Of a stretch of 40,750 bases of DNA, positions 33,301 to 38,541 are shown one piece after another. How positions within the stretch are numbered: the first letter of the stretch is position 1; the number at the start of each line of letters is the position of its first letter. This DNA is from Myxococcales bacterium (GTDB lineage Bacteria > Myxococcota_A > Polyangia > Polyangiales > Polyangiaceae): positions 1 to 40,750 of the forward strand of contig JAEUKE010000208.1 of assembly GCA_016794345.1 (NCBI GenBank), given 5' to 3'. The notes below the pieces were generated by a model. The model was not told where the DNA came from. It searched no databases and saw only the letters and a program-made list of their open reading frames with translations. Position numbers and translations under genes: made by a program.

Positions 33301-33940
33301 CGAGATCGCAAGCGCCCACGCCCGAGCAGGTCGGGCCGTCCTTCGCGGTGATGTAGATCTGCGTGCGAGCCTTGATGAACCGCTCGCCGGGACGGAGCGA
33401 GTAGTCCGTCACGAAGCGGAGGTCGGTGCGGACGCCGGGGAACAAGCTCTCGAGCAGCCCACCTTGGTTGCGAAGGACCGCGAGCGCCTCGTAGAGGAAC
33501 GCGCCGCCGCCTTCCACGCGGATGGCCGCCTCCTTCCCGTCGCTGCCGTCCTTGAGCACCGTCACGTCGGTGCTTCCGGGGTTCGGCACGAGGAGGTTCG
33601 CGATCGGGAACGCCTCGCTGAAGCGGTCCGAGCCGAGCCCGCCCTCGTAGCCCATCCTCGGGCGGCGCCGATCGATGTCCACGATGCTCCCGCCGAAGAG
33701 CCCGGGCGCCGGGGACGAGCGCGACGCGAGGATCGCCACGCGGATCTGATCGTTCTCCAGCAGCAAATCGCCGACCTCCGCCGCCGAGACGGGGCCGCCC
33801 ACGAGCTCGTTCCGATCTTCGATCACCTTGGCGCGGAGCAGCGCCTCGGGCCCGGGGTTGCACCCGAGCGGCAGGGCTCCGAGCGCGCCCAACGACGCGC
33901 CCAGGAGCACGAGCGAGGCCGCGGCGCGCACCTTCTTCAC
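30365..33940 (-). CDS. Large PHP/CehA-McbA-type metallohydrolase lipoprotein
   Basis: This is a 1191-residue lipoprotein: signal ending ALPLGC (Cys27), GTG start overlapping the porin stop (GTGA). The N-terminal 600 residues are beta-rich and contain a Cys cluster (about 205-230; DCDHGYAQDDAGCLTCAC) whose spacing recalls antistasin-like motifs, and a carboxypeptidase-regulatory-like Ig segment (GTVSGYVTWAATG). The catalytic PHP region starts with DMHLHS (His632, His634), continues with STDHDVSTD (about 658) and ends with GSSDSHNF, the metal ligands of the CehA/McbA family, whose members hydrolyse carbamates or phosphoesters. A second Cys cluster is C-terminal (CSVPCTSDEMCPQGQTC). It is probably a surface or periplasmic hydrolase acting with the porin; the substrate is unknown. 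Confidence 0.85.
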   Translation of the reverse strand: MKKVRAAASLVLLGASLGALGALPLGCNPGPEALLRAKVIEDRNELVGGPVSAAEVGDLLLENDQIRVAILASRSSPAPGLFGGSIVDIDRRRPRMGYEGGLGSDRFSEAFPIANLLVPNPGSTDVTVLKDGSDGKEAAIRVEGGGAFLYEALAVLRNQGGLLESLFPGVRTDLRFVTDYSLRPGERFIKARTQIYITAKDGPTCSGVGACDLDCDHGYAQDDAGCLTCACSELLPLDVYSEPQSVFGSILGDTPTITDPPAEKKAGVIAGDFVFFGNQNDVFAPGVGFDEDEAVQDAANVARNTFTTPLTYDFVAAAGGDISYGYLTVPPKGQDRSAVNVPIFASAATAFLVGGKNCLFDNADDDVCDAHRAFVYERYIVVGDGDIASVTEEMNKIRGRAMGTVSGYVTWAATGESVPNAQILVLADPDPRRDWESLDQVARANRELRGDVGVLNAINADLGIDNVEDGDFHASLEEGDYLLVAMDPTYQAVSRPARLKLRSDEEKLVSLALPEHAFVDYRVTDAEGLTMPGKLTFVSLDEDDKALDGDGRRRPYAGEGRLANGARLLEITASGTGRVRIEPGRYRVYVSRGPEYSVYTAKLELTPGQVERVDATLAHEVDTTGWMSIDMHLHSAPSFDSGMPLPRRVTTVVAEGLDVGVSTDHDVSTDYEPVIREMRLEQELKSFVSAEVTTLEYGHFIGFPLDYDNLDVPRHGSPDWSCLPGGQILDAIRKAGDPDLKPFTIVAHPRDGFFGYLDQSGVDTFTLLRKLDTLNQSNPVFRTVACDMDAMEALGAKRLDLARTPSVSEVVDWTRCKDRLNASEDEPTLVASCPEMPEGTLTGCKKGESFLDCKRRNRSRLAFYFTKRILERTSEEQDKIVSFAGDAEASQALCAPAGFGDGPVPDETKSEPCAYRAGQIDDYFRYLDYGLTPTQIGSSDSHNFSKEPGFPRTFFKSPTDRPDALQAKDAVDSLRAGHAVASYGPFVTATIDDKTFGDVVSASPGEQKDLFVIVQTPSWFGADRVEVYLNGSMVRELTKDHGPEVIEDFRIKTPIVVPERDSWVVIIAMGLRDQNQLRPVVFDIPFGEIQLSQTASGAFADVPVVNQILTADPTIPDWSPIIPYAIANPIWIDVDGNGKYDAPYGPPPFCSVPCTSDEMCPQGQTCLDEEGVCGIAVSGGCTIQRGVVGGD

Positions 33941-35307
33941 GGCACCACCAGCTGGGCCTGGAGGATGACCGCGTCGTTCTCGAGCGAGAGGCCGAACATC
34001 TCCTCGCGATGGGTGTACTCGGCGGTGATGCGGACCATGCCCTCGAAGAACATGACGGTGGGCCCTCCGCCCACGAGCCAGTTGTCCCCCTCGTCGTCGA
34101 CCGCCGAGCTCGGGTCGATGTACTCGAAGCGCGCGCTCACGCCGAGCAGGTCGCGCAAGATCATGTAGCCCGCCTCGGCCACGATCCCGAGGCTCTTCAC
34201 CTCGGCGACGGTCGCGGTCGGCGCCTCGGGGTCCGACTTGGGGCTCACGACCGAATAGATCGCCTCCGCCAGGAAGTGGAAGCCCTCGGCGTGGAGCAGC
34301 GCGTCTCCGCCGAACGTGTGGATGCCGCGCGCCGCCCCGTCGCTGTAGAAGTAGTTGGCGCCGACGCCGAAGCGCGGGCTCTGGTGGGTCTCGTCGGCGA
34401 TGGTGCGAGACAGCGGCCCGAGCGGCTCGGTCGCGAGGCGCGCCACGTACGCGAGCCCTTCGAAGCGGTTCCCCAGCGGCGCGTGGTTCTGGCGGTAGCC
34501 CGCGTAGAACTGGTCGAATCGCTCGAAGCCGTTGAACACGCCGAGGTCGTAGATGAACGCGCGGTCCGCGACGTCGCCGCGCGCCACCACGCCCACCTGC
34601 TGCCCGGGGGACATCGCACGCACGGCGAGCGGGCGCTCGGTGAGGCTCTGGTCGCCCGAGCCGGCCATCTGCGATCGGCTGAAGGGGACACGCATCGCGC
34701 CGCCCCAGGCCTGGAGGTAAGGGAACCCGACGTAAGCGAGCCAGGCGTCCTGGATGCGCGCCGAGCCGTCCTCCCGGCTCCCGAGCTCGACGGACACCCG
34801 CCCTCGACCCTGGTCGGAGAGCCTGACCTCGAGCCCGAGGCGACCGCGCCTCAGACGGAAGCCTTCGCTGTCGGCGGCGTCACCTTGCAGCGTGAACGAG
34901 TCGTCCCCGACGTAGGGCAGCGCCTGCGCCTGCACCAACAAGATCGGCAAGAACGAGAGCGGTCCCACCGTGAGGGCGAGCGTGCCGCGCATCGGGCGGT
35001 CACCCAGGTTCGGGTGGTGGGACTCGGCGGCCGGATCGCCGACGTGGGCAGCGCTGGCAGCCTCGGCCTGTTTGTCCGTCTCCGCCGGCTGCGCGGGCTT
35101 CTTCTCCGCCGGTGCCTTCTCCGTGGGGGCAGGCTCAGGCTTGGGCTCGGGCTTGGGCTCCTCCGGTGGCAGGAGCGGCTCGTCGCCGGGCTGGGGGTCG
35201 GCTTGCTTCGGCGCGTCTTGCGCGAACGCTGTCGTTGCGACCGAGACGGAGAGGGAGAGACTGAAGGCGAGCGGCGCGAGGAGGTAACGCACGAAGGTTG
35301 GGCCCAT
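33937..35307 (-). CDS. Outer-membrane porin, phosphate-selective porin O/P-like
   Basis: This 456-residue protein has a signal peptide ending TTAFAQ. A Pro/Glu/Lys-rich linker follows (about 32-90; PEEPKPEPKPEPAPTEK), probably spanning toward the cell wall. The rest is a beta-barrel of alternating hydrophobic strands (FRLRRGRLGLEVRL; AFIYDLGVFNGFE; LGVSARFEYIDPS; VRITAEYTHREE) in the style of phosphate-selective porins OprO/OprP. The last residues, LQAQLVVP, lack the C-terminal Phe of classical porins. It overlaps the metallohydrolase gene, so the pair likely works as an uptake unit, releasing or passing the hydrolysis product. Anion specificity is a family expectation only. Confidence 0.85.
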   Translation of the reverse strand: MGPTFVRYLLAPLAFSLSLSVSVATTAFAQDAPKQADPQPGDEPLLPPEEPKPEPKPEPAPTEKAPAEKKPAQPAETDKQAEAASAAHVGDPAAESHHPNLGDRPMRGTLALTVGPLSFLPILLVQAQALPYVGDDSFTLQGDAADSEGFRLRRGRLGLEVRLSDQGRGRVSVELGSREDGSARIQDAWLAYVGFPYLQAWGGAMRVPFSRSQMAGSGDQSLTERPLAVRAMSPGQQVGVVARGDVADRAFIYDLGVFNGFERFDQFYAGYRQNHAPLGNRFEGLAYVARLATEPLGPLSRTIADETHQSPRFGVGANYFYSDGAARGIHTFGGDALLHAEGFHFLAEAIYSVVSPKSDPEAPTATVAEVKSLGIVAEAGYMILRDLLGVSARFEYIDPSSAVDDEGDNWLVGGGPTVMFFEGMVRITAEYTHREEMFGLSLENDAVILQAQLVVP

Positions 35308-35382
35308 CGTGCCATCGCGGCGCGTGGCGCGGGAAGCGCTTCGGCGGCTCGCCGTGTGACGACCTCGTGACGAGGAGCGGTT

Positions 35383-36603
35383 TCAGGGCGCGGCGCCGGG
35401 GAAGGTGACGTCCACCCGGTAGACGATCGTCGGCATACCCTGGCCCACCCACCACGACACGTCCTCGCAGTCCTCGGGCCACTTCGCGCAGTCGGGCGCG
35501 CCGTCGAGCTCGTTCGAGTAGTTGTAGATGGTGACGGTTCCGTCATCGTTGTCGAGCTGGGAGGCGAAACAGGTGTCGCCGCGCGACGGGAGATCCAGCA
35601 CGAAGCCCACCGTCCTCGACGTGGGGTCGACCTTCCAGAGCGAGCACCGCTTCGGCGAGAACGAATAGGCGGCCTGGTATTCCCAGGACTGCTCCTCCGG
35701 TGTGAGGTCGTCCCGATCGAGATCGTAGTTCCCCGTGTCCGTCACGTTGCGGCGGCCGACGAGCCACACGTCCTCGCCGTGGCGGAACACGAGCGGGGAG
35801 TCGTATTTTTTCTTGTCGTAGCTGCAGGTCCACGTGGCGAGATCGCCCGCGGGCGCCGTGCAGATCTTCGACCCCCAGCCGGTCTCGTCGCCTGCCTCGT
35901 TGCGTGTGACCGTCACCAGCGAGCCGTCGTCGAGGAACGCAAAATCAGTCTCGGACCCGCCGCCTTCCGCGACCACGGGCTTGCCGGGCACGACGGGCTC
36001 GAACGTGCGCCCGTCCGCCGTCTTGAGGAAGTGGATCCGGATCGGCTCGCCCGTCTCGGCGTAGATGCCCTCGCCGCCCACGTACCCCATCAGATACGCG
36101 GTTCCGTCGATCACGCGGGCGCGCCAGGGGATGAAGGTCGGCTCGTACGCGTCCTCGGGGACCGACCAGGATCCGGGCGCCTGGTACTCCGTCACCTTCA
36201 TGTTCTTCGGCTCGAACTTCGTCGAGTTCGTCCCCAGCACCGCGAAGTAGAGGAAGAGCCGGTCGCCGAGCACCAGGAAACGCGGCTCCCGCAGATCGGT
36301 CTCCAGCTCGAACTCCCCCTCGAAGCGCCAGCCGTCGGGGCCTTCGCTCGCGACGTAGAGCTGTGTCAGCTCCGAGGCGAAATGGGTGGGGGCGGTGCGC
36401 CAGGCGAGGAACGTGCGACCCTGGAAGCGGACGACGTCGAGGTTGTTGTTCGCGTTCTGCGTCGGGACGCCCGCGATTGTCCCGCCCGACGGCACGACGA
36501 CCTCGAAGCCCGCGAGCGTCGGCTCGGTCGAGGGCTCGGGCGGGAGCACCGGGTCTTCGCAAGCGAGGAGGAAGAGCGGAGCTGCCAGGAGGGCGCGGCG
36601 CAT
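35383..36603 (-). CDS. Beta-propeller (glycosidase/sialidase-like fold) lipoprotein
   Basis: This is a 406-residue lipoprotein starting at the ATG that gives MRRALLAAPLFLLAC (Cys15). The frame stays open upstream to 36720, but only through non-signal-like, repeat-derived sequence. The mature protein is one repetitive beta domain with about 60-residue blades (for example REPRFLVLGDRLFLYFAV; YEPTFIPWRARVIDGTAYLMGYV; DFAFLDDGSLVTVTRNE; SPLVFRHGEDVWLVGRR). This resembles five- or six-bladed propellers of GH43/GH32/sialidase-type proteins. No catalytic Asp/Glu set can be named with certainty, so carbohydrate binding or hydrolysis is only suggested. It is probably on the outer membrane. Confidence 0.78.
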   Translation of the reverse strand: MRRALLAAPLFLLACEDPVLPPEPSTEPTLAGFEVVVPSGGTIAGVPTQNANNNLDVVRFQGRTFLAWRTAPTHFASELTQLYVASEGPDGWRFEGEFELETDLREPRFLVLGDRLFLYFAVLGTNSTKFEPKNMKVTEYQAPGSWSVPEDAYEPTFIPWRARVIDGTAYLMGYVGGEGIYAETGEPIRIHFLKTADGRTFEPVVPGKPVVAEGGGSETDFAFLDDGSLVTVTRNEAGDETGWGSKICTAPAGDLATWTCSYDKKKYDSPLVFRHGEDVWLVGRRNVTDTGNYDLDRDDLTPEEQSWEYQAAYSFSPKRCSLWKVDPTSRTVGFVLDLPSRGDTCFASQLDNDDGTVTIYNYSNELDGAPDCAKWPEDCEDVSWWVGQGMPTIVYRVDVTFPGAAP

Positions 36604-36671
36604 GCCGGAAAGGGTAGCAGGATGGAGAGGAAGTCGACCTCGTTGTGCTGGATGACGGGGCTGCTGCCCTC

Positions 36672-36706
36672 TCACCCCCCAACCCCCCTCACTTCCGTGA
36701 GGGGGG
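36672..36706 (+). repeat. Dispersed GC-hairpin repeat, copy E
   Basis: TCACCCCCC, then AA, then perfect 10-bp arms CCCCCCTCAC (36683-36692) and GTGAGGGGGG (36697-36706) around TTCC. It lies between two minus-strand genes (upstream of the propeller lipoprotein, downstream of the caspase-like gene). The family consensus is on the plus strand, so unlike copies A-D it opposes transcription. Confidence 0.85.
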
Positions 36707-36732
36707 CCCGCGCAGGTCATCCTCGCGCTTCA

Positions 36733-38337
36733 TCAATCGACGGTGAGCCGGTATTTGCTCTGGGCGACCGGCGCGTCCTCGTAGCCGCGCAGCATCACGA
36801 AGATCTTGCTCGGCTGAGCGAGCGTCACCGTGACCGACTCGTTCGAGCCGTACAGGTAAGGTCGGAAGTCGTAGGTGCTCGTCGTCGGCGCGTACCCCAC
36901 GCCCACGTAGAGGTCCACGTCTCCGGCGGCGCTCGGCTTGGTCTCCGAGAGCTTCACCTCGTAGGTGCCGGCGGCGAGCATCGGCGTCTCGAAAGCCTTG
37001 CTCTGGCCGCGCCCGAGCGCGCCCGTCGCGTCGATGCCGTCGAACGCTTCCGGCTCAGGCGAGAACACGTTGTCCTCCTCGCCGGTGACCACCACGACCT
37101 GCTCGTCGTCGACCGACGCGAAGATCTGCTGGTAGGTCTTGGGCTGCGCCGGGTGAGCGAGCGCGTCCACGAACGCGAGCGAGGCGTCCGGCATCGAGTT
37201 GAAATACGCCGGCATCAGGTTCGTCGCGACGTCGAGGTACTTCGTGCCGGACGGGTCGTCGGGGTTCAGCGCCGCGAACCGCGACGGGAGCTGGTTGTCG
37301 AGGTAGGCGAACGTGTCGCAGCCGTTGAAGAAGAAGACCGTGTAGCGGCCCTTCGTGAACTTCCCCTTCGACGCGAGCGCCTTCACGTTTGCGCCGAGCC
37401 CGGCGTGGCCGTTGTAGATCACGATGTCGGCCTGCTTGGTCAGCTCGCCGTAGCGAGCGTCGAACGCCGCGCTCGCCACCTTCGGGCTGTCGATGAGCAG
37501 GGCGTTGATGATCACGTCGCGGCCGTCGATCTGGCCCGCGAAGGTGACGTCCGGCGCGCTCACGCCGGGCGACGCCGGGAGCTCCGCGGGCGAGGTCGCG
37601 AAGCCGGCGCCGAGCCCGCTGCCCACGGCATCGACGAGCTCGTTGTACGCGCGGATGCCGGCGTCGCTCGGGTCGGTCGCGTAGTCGTCGTACTTGCCGA
37701 ACACCGCGACCACGCGGAGCGCGCCGTCCTCCCAGACCTTGTCGTACTCGGGGAACTTGCCCGAGGTGTTCGCGCTGCTGACCTTCACGGTCGCGACTGC
37801 CGTCGAGACGCGCTCCGGATCGAAGGTGCATCCCTCGGTGGCCGGTCGGAAGTGGTACCAGAAGTTGCCGCTCGTCACGTGCGCGGGGTCGTCCGAGCAC
37901 GTCGGACCGTAGCTCGTCGTGAAGCTCGCCAGGCTCTGCGGGCCGATCTTGCGGGGGAGCGTCAGCTCGAAGGTCTCGGGGATGTCGTCGTCCCCCCAGC
38001 CGACCGGGAGCGCGGCGTGGTAGCTCACGCGCATCCAGCCGTCGCCGTTGGCCTCCTTCTTCACGTTCGTGATGACGACCTTGTCGAGGCGGCCGACCGA
38101 GTGGTGCGCGTTGAGCTGCCCCACCGTGTAGAAGAGCTGGTCCTTGATCAGCTTCGTCGTGTTCGACTGCCACGGCGCCGTGAGCATGCCGTCGAACTCG
38201 AACGTGACGAGCGTCGCTTGCGCGCTCGTGAACGGCTTCTCGCTCTCGGAGGTGTCTTCGTCCGAGATCGGCTCGGAGCCGGGTACGCAGGCGAGGGCAG
38301 AGAGCGACAGAGAAACGAGGAGAGCAGCGTGGCGCAT
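36733..38337 (-). CDS. Caspase/gingipain-like lipoprotein with C-terminal PPC-like domain
   Basis: This is a 534-residue lipoprotein. The ATG at 38337 has GAGG at good spacing and gives MRHAALLVSLSLSALAC (Cys17). Residues about 20-230 are beta-rich and of unknown type. The middle domain has strands ending in IVIYNGHAGLG (His311) and VFFFNGCDTFAY (Cys340). This order and spacing of a His after one hydrophobic strand and a Cys after the next is the catalytic layout of clan CD peptidases (caspase, gingipain, CHAT). The C-terminal 95 residues (ETPMLAAGTYEVKLSE; VDLYVGVGY; IFVMLRGYE) resemble a bacterial pre-peptidase C-terminal (PPC) domain. It is probably an exported cysteine peptidase or a relative; activity is inferred. 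A palindromic operator candidate lies just upstream. Confidence 0.82.
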   Translation of the reverse strand: MRHAALLVSLSLSALACVPGSEPISDEDTSESEKPFTSAQATLVTFEFDGMLTAPWQSNTTKLIKDQLFYTVGQLNAHHSVGRLDKVVITNVKKEANGDGWMRVSYHAALPVGWGDDDIPETFELTLPRKIGPQSLASFTTSYGPTCSDDPAHVTSGNFWYHFRPATEGCTFDPERVSTAVATVKVSSANTSGKFPEYDKVWEDGALRVVAVFGKYDDYATDPSDAGIRAYNELVDAVGSGLGAGFATSPAELPASPGVSAPDVTFAGQIDGRDVIINALLIDSPKVASAAFDARYGELTKQADIVIYNGHAGLGANVKALASKGKFTKGRYTVFFFNGCDTFAYLDNQLPSRFAALNPDDPSGTKYLDVATNLMPAYFNSMPDASLAFVDALAHPAQPKTYQQIFASVDDEQVVVVTGEEDNVFSPEPEAFDGIDATGALGRGQSKAFETPMLAAGTYEVKLSETKPSAAGDVDLYVGVGYAPTTSTYDFRPYLYGSNESVTVTLAQPSKIFVMLRGYEDAPVAQSKYRLTVD

Positions 38338-38360
38338 GGGACCTCGGCCGCCGGCCTGAG

Positions 38361-38421
38361 CACAAGGTACGCCATGTCCTACCTTGTGGTCTGACGACGA
38401 AATCACCAAGGAATCCAAGGT
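38361..38421 (-). promoter_or_regulatory. Operator-like inverted repeat plus extra half-sites
   Basis: A perfect inverted repeat, CACAAGGTA (38361-38369), N10, TACCTTGTG (38380-38388), begins 23 bp before the ATG of the caspase-like gene. Two further related half-sites, ACCAAGG (38405-38411) and CCAAGGT (38415-38421), lie just upstream. The half-sites in the palindrome are about two helical turns apart (19 bp centre to centre), as expected for a dimeric regulator. No regulator gene is next to it, so the binding protein is unknown. Confidence 0.55.
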
Positions 38422-38437
38422 CCGCGCCGGACGCTAA

Positions 38438-38477
38438 CCTGGATCATCAATGGACCAGACCCGGTCCGTGATCCAGG
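38438..38477 (+). promoter_or_regulatory. Long hairpin in the divergent intergenic region
   Basis: Outer arms CCTGGATCA (38438-38446) and TGATCCAGG (38469-38477) are perfect 9-bp complements. They enclose an inner stem GGACC (38452-38456) and GGTCC (38463-38467). The 40-bp structure lies 64 bp before the plus-strand FG-GAP gene and about 100 bp before the minus-strand caspase-like gene. No T-tract follows. It may be a leader hairpin or a protein-binding site. Confidence 0.5.
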
Positions 38478-38541
38478 CTCCGCCTTGCACCCCGCCTGGT
38501 CGCGTCTTTGCGCACCGGCGGAACCCGGTAACCTCCGACTC

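Noticed and set aside
35779..38394. 871-residue plus-strand frame opposite the propeller and caspase-like genes
   Set aside because: It crosses two genes with good signal peptides, and its translation is Arg/Val/Glu-rich without motifs.
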